DNA from: an uncultured Alphaproteobacteria bacterium
GTDB lineage: Bacteria > Pseudomonadota > Alphaproteobacteria > HIMB59 > GCA-002718135
Assembly (NCBI GenBank): GCA_902627245.1
Contig: CACOIH010000016.1
Coordinates: 1 to 34,134 of the forward strand
Direction of reading: 5' to 3'
DNA length: 34,134 bases
The notes under the pieces are model-generated. The model was not told the origin of the DNA. It was given only the letters and a program-made list of their open reading frames with translations, and searched no databases. Made by a program: the position numbers and the translations under genes. Shown piece by piece: positions 1 to 7,957 of the stretch (within the stretch, counting starts at the first letter, position 1; each line of letters starts with the position of its first letter).

Positions 1-1
1 T

Positions 2-298
2 GCTACTGCAAGTTCATCTTTAACATCTTTGATTCCTTCAATAATGGGAATTCCTCTTCTATTTTTCTCAATATTAGCATTAATTTTTTCTAATAAAAAA
101 AAATTGTTGATGCATATAGTTGTATTTTTTGGTCTTATAATAGCTGTTGGCGGTTTAGATGTATTCAGAAGTATTTTTCTAGGTAATTTCTTAAACTTAT
201 TCTGGGCTGATTTGTCAAAATTAATGATGTTAATAACAGGTATTTTGTTTACATTTCTTTGTATCCAATCTTTCAGATTTGCACGTAGAAACAAGTAA
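2..298 (+). CDS. Small membrane protein, 5' end outside the window
   Basis: The reading frame is open from the first bases of the window, so the gene very likely begins upstream and only the last 98 codons are seen. A TTG at 29 could serve as a start, but the codons before it (A-T-A-S-S-S-L-T-S) read like protein and continue to the edge. The visible part has three hydrophobic stretches: one around the motif GIPLLFFSILAL, a second at HIVVFFGLIIAVGG and a third at LMMLITGILFTFLCI. It ends in a basic tail (RFARRNK), so it should be an inner-membrane protein. The pattern of a Pro-Ser segment followed by GIPLL and a Lys/His loop resembles a family of about 110-130-residue bacterial membrane proteins of unknown function. 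That resemblance is from memory and I give no function. Its stop codon touches that of nth. Confidence 0.6.
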   Translation, partial: ATASSSLTSLIPSIMGIPLLFFSILALIFSNKKKLLMHIVVFFGLIIAVGGLDVFRSIFLGNFLNLFWADLSKLMMLITGILFTFLCIQSFRFARRNK

Positions 299-949
299 CT
301 ATTTTTTTGTAATAACTTTTGTTTTCCTTTTAGGGTTACAAGCCCTACAAATTTCACATTCAAGACCATAACAATATCTAGCCTGACAATATTCTCGTCC
401 ATAAAATATTATTTGCAGATGTAACTTATTCCAATCTTTTTTTGGAAAAAGAAACTTTAAATCTTTCTCAGTTTGGACAACATTTTTACCATTAGTTAAG
501 CCCCAACGTTGAGCAAGTCTATGTATATGAGTATCTACTGGAAATGCAGGATGGCCAAATCCTTGGGACATCACTACACTTGCAGTTTTATGACCTACTC
601 CAGGTAATTTTTCTAACTCTTCAAAACTTTCTGGAACAGTTCCATTAAATTTTTTTACAAGTATTCTTGATAATTCAAAAATGGCTTTTGATTTCTGAGG
701 AGCCAATCCACATGGTCTAATAATTTTATAGATTGTATTCTTTGAAACCTTTGTCATTTTCTTAGCAGTATTTGCTTTTTTAAAAAGTATAGGAGTAACT
801 TGATTTACCCTTTCATCTGTGCATTGAGCGCTTAACAACACTGCTATAATTAGTTCAAATTTATTCTGATGTTTTAGAGGTATAGGTACTTTTTTATAAA
901 TCCTGTTTAAAATCTTATAAGCGATTGTTGCTTTATCTGATCTTTTCAC
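299..949 (-). CDS. nth: Endonuclease III (DNA glycosylase/AP lyase)
   Basis: Base-excision repair enzyme that removes oxidised pyrimidines and nicks the abasic site. The 216-residue protein has the family's usual length. The helix-hairpin-helix LPGVGHKTA at residues 115-123 carries the catalytic lysine K121, and PVDTH at 137-141 carries the catalytic aspartate D139; these match E. coli K120 and D138 almost position for position. The C-terminal cysteine cluster is C188, C193, C198, C201 and C204. This is not the textbook C-X6-C-X2-C-X5-C spacing, so the [4Fe-4S] ligands are either a variant set or chosen from five cysteines. The start is GTG: no ATG lies nearby, and the frame closes upstream at 998-1000 without a better start. 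AGGAG lies 1 nt from the GTG and GGGAG about 12 nt away. It is divergent from the peptide transporter operon. Confidence 0.95.
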   Translation of the reverse strand: MKRSDKATIAYKILNRIYKKVPIPLKHQNKFELIIAVLLSAQCTDERVNQVTPILFKKANTAKKMTKVSKNTIYKIIRPCGLAPQKSKAIFELSRILVKKFNGTVPESFEELEKLPGVGHKTASVVMSQGFGHPAFPVDTHIHRLAQRWGLTNGKNVVQTEKDLKFLFPKKDWNKLHLQIIFYGREYCQARYCYGLECEICRACNPKRKTKVITKK

Positions 950-1093
950 GCTCCTAAATTTCTCCCTAAAACCCTTACTTTTTCTTAATACTATAAATTA
1001 AGACAAAATATACCATTTATTAAGACTAATAATATTGAATATTTTTATTGAAGTAGTATGGGTTTATCATCAAATTTCTATGGAGGAAATAAT
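950..1093. promoter_or_regulatory. Divergent nth / peptide-transporter control region with repeated ATTAAGAC
   Basis: This 144-bp gap is the longest non-coding stretch in the window, and it must carry the promoters of both nth (minus) and the transporter operon (plus). The octamer ATTAAGAC occurs twice in direct orientation, at 997-1004 and 1019-1026. The starts are 22 bp apart, about two helical turns. An inverted half-site CTTAAT at 984-989 pairs with the first copy (CTTAAT-7 nt-ATTAAG). A strong Shine-Dalgarno GGAGG lies at 1083-1087, 6 nt before the ATG at 1094. I cannot assign -35/-10 boxes with confidence in such AT-rich sequence. Operator function is an inference from repeat geometry only. 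Confidence 0.45.
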
Positions 1094-2668
1094 ATGAAAA
1101 AAACTTTAAGCATTGTTTTGTCATTGTTATTCATGGGTATTTTTTCACCAGCATTTGCTAATACAATCAAATGGTCAATGCCAGGTGACTCTTTAACTCT
1201 TGATCCACATGCACAAAATGAAGGACCAACACACATGGTTTCACGACAAGTATATGAAGGTTTAGTAACTCCAGGTATAAATATGGAAATACTTCCTCAA
1301 CTTGCTGAGTCATGGGAGACAACTGCAGCTGACACTTGGGTATTTAATATTCGTAAAGGTGTTAAGTTTCATGATGGCTCATCTTTAACCGCCAACGATA
1401 TTGCTTTCAGTATCAATAGAGCGAAAACTGCTCCTTCGGATATGGTAGATTTAATCAAAAGTATTAAATCAGCATCTGCATTAGATGATCATACTGTTGA
1501 GATAAAAACTGACGGACCAAATCCAATTCTTTTAAACCAACTTACTCAGATATTTGTAATGTCTGAAGCATGGGCAAAAGCAAATGGATGTGAAGTATCA
1601 TACAACTGGGATGCAGGTGAAACATCTTACTGTGCTTCAAATTCTAATGGAACAGGTCCATTCAAAATTACCTTAAGAGAGCAGGATGTAAGAACTGTTT
1701 TTGAAAAAAATAACGATTGGTGGGGTGATGATAGTACATTCAATGTAGATACAATTGAATTACTTCCAATTTCAAATGATGCAACAAGAGTTGCAGCACT
1801 TCTTTCTGGAGAAATTGACTATACTAATGTTGTACCAGTACAAGATATTGAGAGAATCAAATCTTCATCTGGTCATGGTGTAAAAATGACTCCTCAAAAT
1901 AGAACCATATTTTTTGGAATGGATCAAGGTTCAGCTGAATTAAACTCATCTAATGTAAAAGGAAAAAATCCATTTGCAGACAAAAGAGTTCGTTTAGCAA
2001 TGTATCATGCTCTAGATATGGATGCTATTAAAGATAAGGTAATGAGAGGACAAAGCGTACCTGCAGGAATTATTACTGCACCTGGCGTTAATGGACATAC
2101 AGCAGAGCGCGATCAAAGATTGGCGTATGATCCAGAGCTATCAAAAAAACTTTTAGCTGAAGCTGGATATCCAGATGGTTTTAGCCTTACTCTCGATTGT
2201 CCAAATGACCGTTACATTAATGATGAAGCAATTTGTGTAGCTGCAATTGGTATGTTTGCAAAAATTGGAGTTGATGTAACTCTTGATGCAAAAACTAAAA
2301 GTCAGCACTTCTCAGAAGTGAAAGAAGGAGACGCAAATGGCATGACAAGTGATATGTATATGCTAGGTTGGGGTGTTCCAACTTTTGACAGTCATTATGT
2401 TTACTCATACTTATTCGATAGCGCTGGTAGTTGGAATAAAGTAAATTTCAGCAATGCTAGAGTTGATGAGTTAGTAGCAGCAATGGGTGTGGAAACAGAC
2501 TTGGATAAAAGAAATGCTATGATTGCAGAAGCTTGGGATATTACTCAAGACGACGTAACATATCTTCCTTTGCATCACCAAGTTGTTAACCAAGCATCAA
2601 AAAGTAATGTCGATGTTCCAATTAGAATGAACAACGAGCCATTATTTAGATTTGCTAACGTAAACTAA
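1094..2668 (+). CDS. Peptide-type ABC transporter substrate-binding protein (SBP family 5)
   Basis: Periplasmic binding protein of the dipeptide/oligopeptide/nickel class, which captures substrate for the permeases encoded next. I place the start at 1094 rather than an in-frame ATG at 1058. From 1094 there is an ideal GGAGG ribosome site and the protein opens with a classic signal peptide (MKKTLSIVLSLLFMG... ending SPAFA before NTIKW), giving 524 residues. Family hallmarks include LDPHAQNEGPT, VYEGLV, ESWE, VKFHDGSSLTANDI, NGTGPF, DKRVRLAMYHALD and YLPLHHQ. There is no lipobox cysteine, so it is soluble in the periplasm. Two cysteine pairs (in GCEVSY/SYCAS and LDCPN/AICVA) could form disulfides. 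The gene looks somewhat richer in G+C than the permease genes after it, as is common for an abundant binding protein. Substrate is uncertain: dipeptides or other small peptides are most likely. Confidence 0.92.
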   Translation: MKKTLSIVLSLLFMGIFSPAFANTIKWSMPGDSLTLDPHAQNEGPTHMVSRQVYEGLVTPGINMEILPQLAESWETTAADTWVFNIRKGVKFHDGSSLTANDIAFSINRAKTAPSDMVDLIKSIKSASALDDHTVEIKTDGPNPILLNQLTQIFVMSEAWAKANGCEVSYNWDAGETSYCASNSNGTGPFKITLREQDVRTVFEKNNDWWGDDSTFNVDTIELLPISNDATRVAALLSGEIDYTNVVPVQDIERIKSSSGHGVKMTPQNRTIFFGMDQGSAELNSSNVKGKNPFADKRVRLAMYHALDMDAIKDKVMRGQSVPAGIITAPGVNGHTAERDQRLAYDPELSKKLLAEAGYPDGFSLTLDCPNDRYINDEAICVAAIGMFAKIGVDVTLDAKTKSQHFSEVKEGDANGMTSDMYMLGWGVPTFDSHYVYSYLFDSAGSWNKVNFSNARVDELVAAMGVETDLDKRNAMIAEAWDITQDDVTYLPLHHQVVNQASKSNVDVPIRMNNEPLFRFANVN

Positions 2669-2679
2669 AAAACCTATAT

Positions 2680-2707
2680 TTTTCTGGCCAGTAAACTGGC
2701 CAGAAAA
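2680..2707 (+). promoter_or_regulatory. Intercistronic RNA stem-loop between binding protein and permease
   Basis: TTTTCTGGCCAGT at 2680-2692 is perfectly repeated in reverse complement at 2695-2707, separated by AA. This gives up to 13 base pairs, or about 11 with a realistic 6-nt loop, with a CTGGCCAG core that is strongly GC-rich for this genome. It starts 11 nt after the binding-protein stop and ends 7 nt before the permease ATG. No U-run follows, so it does not look like an intrinsic terminator. Known parallels, such as malE-malF, use a stem-loop here to protect the upstream message and make far more binding protein than permease. The right arm also overlaps the place where the permease ribosome site should be. 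Confidence 0.75.
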
Positions 2708-2714
2708 TTACCTC

Positions 2715-3692
2715 ATGTTTAGTTACTTCTTTAAAAGATTAATACAATCCATTGTCGTAATGGTTGTTGTTGCATTCGTTTCTTTTTCTTTATTTAATTT
2801 TGTAGGAGATCCAGTAAATAGTATGACAGGTGAAGATGCTTCAGATGAAAGAAGAGCTGAAGTAAGAGAAGTTTTAGGATTAAATGATCCTGTTTATATT
2901 CAATTCTCAAGATTTTTAGGCAACGTAATTCAAGGTGATTTTGGAATTTCTTATCAATTAAAAAGAGAAGTTTCAGATTTAATAGCAGAGAGAATGCCTG
3001 CTACTTTAGAATTAGTTTTTGTATCCGCATTAATAGCAATAATAATAGGTGTAATATTAGGAGTTTATACTGGTATTCATAGAGATAGTTTTATCTCTAA
3101 TGTAATACTTGTTATATCTCTAGCTGGAGTATCTCTTCCAACTTTTATTATTGGTATAATGCTAATTTATTTATTTTCTGTAATACTAGGGGTTTTACCT
3201 TCTTTCGGAAGAGGGGAAATTACCGAATTAGGTTTTTGGACAACTGGTTTTTTAACAACTTCAGGTTTAAAAGCATTAATACTACCCTCTGTAACTTTAA
3301 GCTTATTTCAAATGACCTATGTTATTAGACTAGTTCGTGCAGAAATGATGGAAATTCTACAAACTGATTATATAAAATTTGCTAAAGCAAGGGGTATAAA
3401 AAAAAATATAGTTAATTATAAACACGCTCTTAAAAATGGTTTAATTCCAGTTATTACTATTACAGGTATAAATATTGGAACTTTAATTGCATTCTCAATT
3501 ATTACAGAAACTGTATTTCAGTGGCCTGGCATGGGTTCATTATTTATTAAAGCTGTATATTTTGTAGATATACCAATCATGTCAGCATACATGATTATGG
3601 TTGCCTTTATTTTTGTTATGATAAATTTTATTGTTGATATCACATATTATTTTATTGATCCTAGAATTAGATTGAAAGAAGAGACAAATTAA
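2715..3692 (+). CDS. dppB: Peptide-type ABC transporter permease (DppB-like)
   Basis: First inner-membrane permease of the transporter, 325 residues, normal for the DppB/OppB family. It starts with the family's typical short hydrophobic opening (MFSYFFKRLIQSIVVMVVVAF) and has about six membrane segments. The cytoplasmic coupling loop that contacts the ATPase is at DYIKFAKARGIKKNIVNYKH, the binding-protein-dependent transport EAA motif. The ending FIDPRIRLK is also characteristic of the family. It sits just after the stem-loop and shows no clear Shine-Dalgarno, so its translation may be weaker than that of the binding protein. The next permease ATG follows its stop codon directly. The symbol reflects family membership; peptide specificity is not proven. 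Confidence 0.9.
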   Translation: MFSYFFKRLIQSIVVMVVVAFVSFSLFNFVGDPVNSMTGEDASDERRAEVREVLGLNDPVYIQFSRFLGNVIQGDFGISYQLKREVSDLIAERMPATLELVFVSALIAIIIGVILGVYTGIHRDSFISNVILVISLAGVSLPTFIIGIMLIYLFSVILGVLPSFGRGEITELGFWTTGFLTTSGLKALILPSVTLSLFQMTYVIRLVRAEMMEILQTDYIKFAKARGIKKNIVNYKHALKNGLIPVITITGINIGTLIAFSIITETVFQWPGMGSLFIKAVYFVDIPIMSAYMIMVAFIFVMINFIVDITYYFIDPRIRLKEETN

Positions 3693-4616
3693 ATGTTATT
3701 AAAAACTTATAATAAAATATATGATACTGATATTGGGTACAGTTTTTTTAACTCAAAAATTGCGGTTGTTTCTTCTAGTGTCTTTTTCATTATTTTAATT
3801 TGTTCAGTATTTGCTGGTATTATTGCGCCTTATAATCCTTTTGATCCAGCATCTGTTTCACTAATGGACGCCTTTACTCCACCTGTATGGTCTGAGGGAG
3901 GTAACCCAAGTTTTATTTTAGGTACTGATCAACAGGGTAGAGATATGTTTTCAACTATGATTTACGGATCTAGAATTTCATTAATTGTTGGATTTGCATC
4001 TATTATTTTTGCAATGATACTTGGAGTTTTTCTTGGAATTACCGCCGGTTATATAGGTGGAAGATATGAAATTATTGTTATGAGATTTACTGATGTGCAA
4101 TTAACAATTCCAAGTATTTTAATGGCATTATTAGTAGATGGAATAGCAAGAGCAATTATTACACAAACAATGCATGATGAAATGGCTATATATGTTCTAA
4201 TTTTTGCGATTGGAATATCTGAGTGGCCACAGTTTGCAAGAGTATCAAGAGCATCAACTTTAGTTGAAAAAAACAAAGAATATGTATCTGCTTCTAGAAT
4301 TATAGGTCTTTCTAATATTTTGATAATGTTTAAACATATATTACCAAATATACTCAGACCTATTTTAGTAATTGCTACTATAGGACTAGCTCTTGCTATC
4401 ATTACCGAATCTACACTAAGTTTTTTAGGTGTTGGAGTACCACCAACTACACCATCCTTAGGAACGTTAATACGATTTGGAAATAATTTTTTATTTTCAG
4501 GTGAATGGTGGATTACATTCTTCCCAGCAATATTTTTAATTGTATTGGCTTTATCAATCAACCTTTTAGGAGATTGGATGAGAGACGCTCTAAATCCAAA
4601 ATTGAAAAAAAGATGA
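3693..4616 (+). CDS. dppC: Peptide-type ABC transporter permease (DppC-like)
   Basis: Second permease of the transporter, 307 residues. It has the DppC layout: a cytoplasmic N-terminus, a first membrane helix (VVSSSVFFIILICSVFAGII), then a periplasmic segment with APYNPFDP and LGTDQQGRD, both typical of the family. The four to five remaining helices include the EAA coupling loop EYVSASRIIGLSN...HILPNIL. The C-terminus DWMRDALNPKLKK is the usual ending. Its TGA stop overlaps the ATG of the ATPase gene (ATGA), which indicates translational coupling within one operon. Confidence 0.9.
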   Translation: MLLKTYNKIYDTDIGYSFFNSKIAVVSSSVFFIILICSVFAGIIAPYNPFDPASVSLMDAFTPPVWSEGGNPSFILGTDQQGRDMFSTMIYGSRISLIVGFASIIFAMILGVFLGITAGYIGGRYEIIVMRFTDVQLTIPSILMALLVDGIARAIITQTMHDEMAIYVLIFAIGISEWPQFARVSRASTLVEKNKEYVSASRIIGLSNILIMFKHILPNILRPILVIATIGLALAIITESTLSFLGVGVPPTTPSLGTLIRFGNNFLFSGEWWITFFPAIFLIVLALSINLLGDWMRDALNPKLKKR

Positions 4617-6331
4617 GTTTCTTAGAAGTCAAAAATTTAAATATAAGCTACCCAACAAGAAAAGAAACAATTGTTGCTAGTAAAAATGTAGAATTTAAAT
4701 TGGAAAGAGGGGAAATTTTAGGGATAGTAGGAGAATCTGGTTCAGGCAAATCTACTATTGCAAATGCTATAATAGACTTAATTGATCCCCCAGGTGAGAT
4801 AACTGATGGGTCAATAAAAATTGATAATAATGAATTAAGAGATAATGAGGAAATTATTCAGAAATTTAGAGGAAAGAAAATTGGGTTTGTTTTTCAAGAT
4901 CCTCAAACATCATTAAATCCTCTTTTTAAAATAAAAGATCAATTAATTGAGACTATTCAAACACATTTAAGTTTAAACTACAAAGATGCACTTAAAAAAT
5001 CTATTCAATTATTAAAAGAAGTTGGAATAGAAAATGCAGAAAAAAGAATCGAAGATTATCCTCACCAATTTAGTGGCGGTATGCGACAGAGAGTAGTTAT
5101 AGCTTTAGCAATAAGTTGTGAGCCCGATTTAATTATAGCTGATGAGCCTACCACAGCACTAGATGTAAGTATTCAGTATCAAATTTTAGAGTTACTAAAG
5201 GATTTAACTAAAAAAAGAAATCTTGGTGTTATAATTATAACACACGATATGGGTGTTATTGCTGAAACGACCAATAAAGTAATTGTAATGAGACATGGTC
5301 TTATTGTTGAGCAAGGTGATACAAAAGAACTCTTAACTAATCCAAAATCTAATGAAGCTAAAAGTTTAGTAATTTCTGTTCCACCAACAAATAAAAAAAT
5401 TGATAGATTTAAATTAATTAGTCCAGAAGGAAAAGAAATTTCATTTGACTCAAAAAATCTAACAAAAAATATAATCAAGTCATGGGGAATAAGAGAAAAT
5501 AAGAATCAAAAATTATTAAAATTAAACAATATCACCAAAATATTTGATGATAAATTAGTTGCAAGTAAAATTCCTTTTGAATCAAAAAATATTGAAACTA
5601 ACAAAGCTGTCAGAGCAGTAGACAATGTATCTTTTGAACTATTTGAAGGAGAAACTCTTGGATTAGTTGGTGAGTCAGGCTCAGGTAAATCAACTATTGC
5701 AAAAATTATTACAGGCTTGGTCAAACCAAATCACGGAGAAATTTATTATAGTGATTTATCACTTTATAATTCAAAGAAAAAATATCAAATAGATAAAAGT
5801 AGGGGACAAATCCAGATGATATTTCAAGATCCTTATTCATCATTAAACCCAAGATTTAAAGTAAGAGATATAATATCTGAGCCGATTAAATTTTTTCAAA
5901 AAAATATTAGCAAAGGTGAGCTTATTCAAAATGTTTATGATTTGATTGATATTGTTGGGATGACAAGACAATCATTAGATCGATATCCGCATGAATTTTC
6001 AGGAGGACAAAGACAAAGAATATCGATTGCTAGAGCGTTAGCTACAAGACCTCGGTTGCTAATATGCGATGAACCAACATCTGCATTAGACGTAAGTATA
6101 CAAGCACAAATATTAAATCTTCTCAAAGATATTCAAGATGAACTTCACTTAACTATGTTATTTATAAGTCATGATCTTCCAGTAATAAGACAAATGTGTA
6201 ATAGAATTATTGTTCTTAAAAATGGGTGCATATGTGAAACTAAAAACACTGAGGAATTATTTAATAATCCAGAGCACAATTATACAAAAGAGCTTATTAG
6301 ATTAATGCCTAAGATTGAGTCAATAATTTAA
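4613..6331 (+). CDS. Double ABC ATPase, DppD-DppF fusion
   Basis: Single 572-residue polypeptide with two complete nucleotide-binding domains that powers the peptide transporter. Domain 1 has Walker A GESGSGKST (40-48), Q-loop FQDPQTSLNP (94-103), signature FSGGMRQR (153-160), Walker B LIIADEPT (173-180) and H-loop ITHD (209-212). Domain 2 has Walker A GESGSGKST (353-361), Q-loop FQDPYSSLNP (404-413), signature FSGGQRQR (462-469), Walker B LLICDEPT (482-489) and ISHD (518-521). Only a short charged linker (about 255-300) lies between them, so the C-terminal oligopeptide-transporter extension of stand-alone DppD/DppF is largely absent. The start is the ATG overlapping the dppC stop; an upstream in-frame extension to 4505 would lie inside dppC and lacks domain content. 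Such fusions are common in alphaproteobacteria. Confidence 0.93.
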   Translation: MSFLEVKNLNISYPTRKETIVASKNVEFKLERGEILGIVGESGSGKSTIANAIIDLIDPPGEITDGSIKIDNNELRDNEEIIQKFRGKKIGFVFQDPQTSLNPLFKIKDQLIETIQTHLSLNYKDALKKSIQLLKEVGIENAEKRIEDYPHQFSGGMRQRVVIALAISCEPDLIIADEPTTALDVSIQYQILELLKDLTKKRNLGVIIITHDMGVIAETTNKVIVMRHGLIVEQGDTKELLTNPKSNEAKSLVISVPPTNKKIDRFKLISPEGKEISFDSKNLTKNIIKSWGIRENKNQKLLKLNNITKIFDDKLVASKIPFESKNIETNKAVRAVDNVSFELFEGETLGLVGESGSGKSTIAKIITGLVKPNHGEIYYSDLSLYNSKKKYQIDKSRGQIQMIFQDPYSSLNPRFKVRDIISEPIKFFQKNISKGELIQNVYDLIDIVGMTRQSLDRYPHEFSGGQRQRISIARALATRPRLLICDEPTSALDVSIQAQILNLLKDIQDELHLTMLFISHDLPVIRQMCNRIIVLKNGCICETKNTEELFNNPEHNYTKELIRLMPKIESII

Positions 6332-7483
6332 TCAATTTATAATAGGTAATTTTTCTGGTGTCCTAGTACTTAGAAGTTTGTATCCATCTTCAGTTATTAA
6401 TATGTTCTCTTCTTGAACCAGTATTGTATTTTTATTTAGTTCTATTGAAGGCTCTAGAGTTATAATCATATTTTTTTCTATAATAGTTTGATCACTCTGC
6501 ATTATACTTGGTGGTTCAGTTAATTGTAAGCCAAGACCATGACCCATCCTTCCTACACCACCATTATTATTATTTTCTGGCAAAAGATTTTTTGATAGTG
6601 AAGAATATATTTCCGAACACTTTATTCCTGGTTTAATAATTTCCAGAGTAGACTCAATCGCTTCCCATAACTTTGTATAAGCATCTAGTGAAGTTTGGTT
6701 AATTTTACCAAACCCAAAATTTCTATCAAAGTCACAAAAATATCCTTTTAAAGTAGAGCCAGTATCAATAATAAGAATATCTCCATTATCTAATTTCCTT
6801 TCAGTTGGGTTAGCAATAATTTGACTATAACCACCTTGGCCAGATGCACATGCCATATACATAATATAATCAGCACCCTTATTAATTAATTCTTTTTTAA
6901 ATAAAGAAGTTGCTTCACGTTCAGTAATTTTAGAGTAAATGTTATTTGGAAAATTATCGAATACTTTGCTTGCTATTGAGCAAATCTTTGAAATATTTTC
7001 AATTTCAATATCTGATTTGACCTTTCTTAAATCCCAGATAACTTTACTAGCATCTACAAAATTATAATCTGATAATTCTTCTCTAATTTTTATAAAATCT
7101 TGAATACTCATTCTTAAATGAGTTTCATTTGCTAACTCAAAACCTATATCTGAATTTTTTGGAAAATTTCTTATAATTTTTTTTAGTAAGGTTACACCTT
7201 CATTATTGGGATTGGGAGATTGCCAAACTTCAATATCTTTTATTAAAGTATTTTTTATTGCAGTTATACCAATAGATGGAATAATAGCTTTTATAGGATT
7301 ATTTCTTGATATTACTAAAAACCATGGCCTAGTCGGACTTTCCCAAAAGTTACTATCCAATCCAGAAAAATATCTAAAATTTGATGGAGAAGTAATAATG
7401 ATTGCTTCAATATTTTCTTTTTCTATATTTTCTTGAATTCTAGATATTCGATTGGCAAATTCTTCTTTTGGAAAATCGTTCAT
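6332..7483 (-). CDS. M24-family metallopeptidase (Xaa-Pro peptidase-like)
   Basis: Cytoplasmic 'pita-bread' dimetal hydrolase of the creatinase/prolidase clan, 383 residues. The N-terminal creatinase-like domain (about 8-150) includes SPSNFRYFSGLD. The catalytic domain shows the five metal ligands: D240 (IIDTGST), D251 (CDFDRNFGFG), H315 (GMGHGLGL), E344 (TLEPSI) and E358 (VQEENILIT). Most likely it trims proline-containing peptides, which fits its position tail to tail with the peptide transporter. The same fold also covers creatinase, ectoine hydrolase (DoeA) and DMSP lyase DddP, so the substrate cannot be fixed by eye. Its stop codon directly touches the ATPase gene's stop. The start is ATG. 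Confidence 0.85.
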   Translation of the reverse strand: MNDFPKEEFANRISRIQENIEKENIEAIIITSPSNFRYFSGLDSNFWESPTRPWFLVISRNNPIKAIIPSIGITAIKNTLIKDIEVWQSPNPNNEGVTLLKKIIRNFPKNSDIGFELANETHLRMSIQDFIKIREELSDYNFVDASKVIWDLRKVKSDIEIENISKICSIASKVFDNFPNNIYSKITEREATSLFKKELINKGADYIMYMACASGQGGYSQIIANPTERKLDNGDILIIDTGSTLKGYFCDFDRNFGFGKINQTSLDAYTKLWEAIESTLEIIKPGIKCSEIYSSLSKNLLPENNNNGGVGRMGHGLGLQLTEPPSIMQSDQTIIEKNMIITLEPSIELNKNTILVQEENILITEDGYKLLSTRTPEKLPIIN

Positions 7484-7532
7484 AAATTGATATGTATCAT
7501 ATCATTAACATTAATTAGAAATAACAAATACT

Positions 7533-7955
7533 TTGATTTACTTATCACTATTTATTTTTTGCCTTAGTTTAGGTACATTTTTCCCGCTTGCTTCAGAAAC
7601 ATATTTAGTATCACTTTTATTGTTAGAAAAATATAATGAATTATTATTATTATCATTTGCATCATTAGGTAATATTTTAGGTTCTGTAATTAGTTGGGTA
7701 TTTGGTTACTCTGTAAATTTTTTTATAAATAAACCATGGTTTCCAATGAGCAAATATTTACTTCAAAAAGCCACAGATATTTTTAAAAAATATGGAAAAT
7801 GGTCACTTTTATTATCATGGGTTCCTTTTATTGGAGATCCAATTGCATTTGCTGCTGGTACATTTAGATACAATATTTTATTTTTTTTAATCTTTGTATC
7901 TATTGGGAAAGTTGCTAGATATTTGTTAATATATTTTTATTTTGTATTCAATTAG
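7533..7955 (+). CDS. YqaA/VTT-domain small membrane protein
   Basis: A 140-residue inner-membrane protein with about four hydrophobic segments. The central SFASLGNILGSVISWVFGY and the later KYGKWSLLLSWVPFIGDPIAFAAG match the VTT (DedA/SNARE-associated) domain as found in the short YqaA subgroup. There the Gly/Asp-rich re-entrant loops ('GNxxG', 'PxxGDP') are the conserved core. The wider family includes lipid scramblase and transport proteins, but the role of YqaA is unknown. No ATG is available: the frame is closed at 7512-7514, and TTG at 7533 is the only reasonable start. Only 2 nt separate it from rmuC, so the two are probably co-transcribed. Confidence 0.75.
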   Translation: MIYLSLFIFCLSLGTFFPLASETYLVSLLLLEKYNELLLLSFASLGNILGSVISWVFGYSVNFFINKPWFPMSKYLLQKATDIFKKYGKWSLLLSWVPFIGDPIAFAAGTFRYNILFFLIFVSIGKVARYLLIYFYFVFN

Positions 7956-7957
7956 TA

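Noticed and set aside
1058-1093. Upstream ATG giving 12 extra residues on the binding protein
   Set aside because: The ATG at 1094 has a strong GGAGG and starts a proper signal peptide; the extension would spoil the signal peptide.
950-1093. Possible small RNA or tRNA in the longest gap
   Set aside because: No cloverleaf, no stable GC-rich hairpin and no terminator are visible; the sequence reads as a promoter region.
2680-2707. The stem-loop as a rho-independent terminator
   Set aside because: No U-run follows the right arm, and it sits inside a co-directional operon, so a stabilising or translation-control role fits better.
4049-4561. A 170-codon open frame on the minus strand inside the second permease gene
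   Set aside because: It lies wholly inside dppC, its protein has no recognisable family pattern, and it mirrors the codon structure of the real gene.
4505-4612. N-terminal extension of the double ATPase inside dppC
   Set aside because: The ATG overlapping the dppC stop gives the normal ATPase N-terminus; the extension has no domain content.
5179-6126. Three minus-strand open frames inside the double ATPase gene
   Set aside because: They are shadows of the conserved ATP-binding domains and have no start or ribosome signals.
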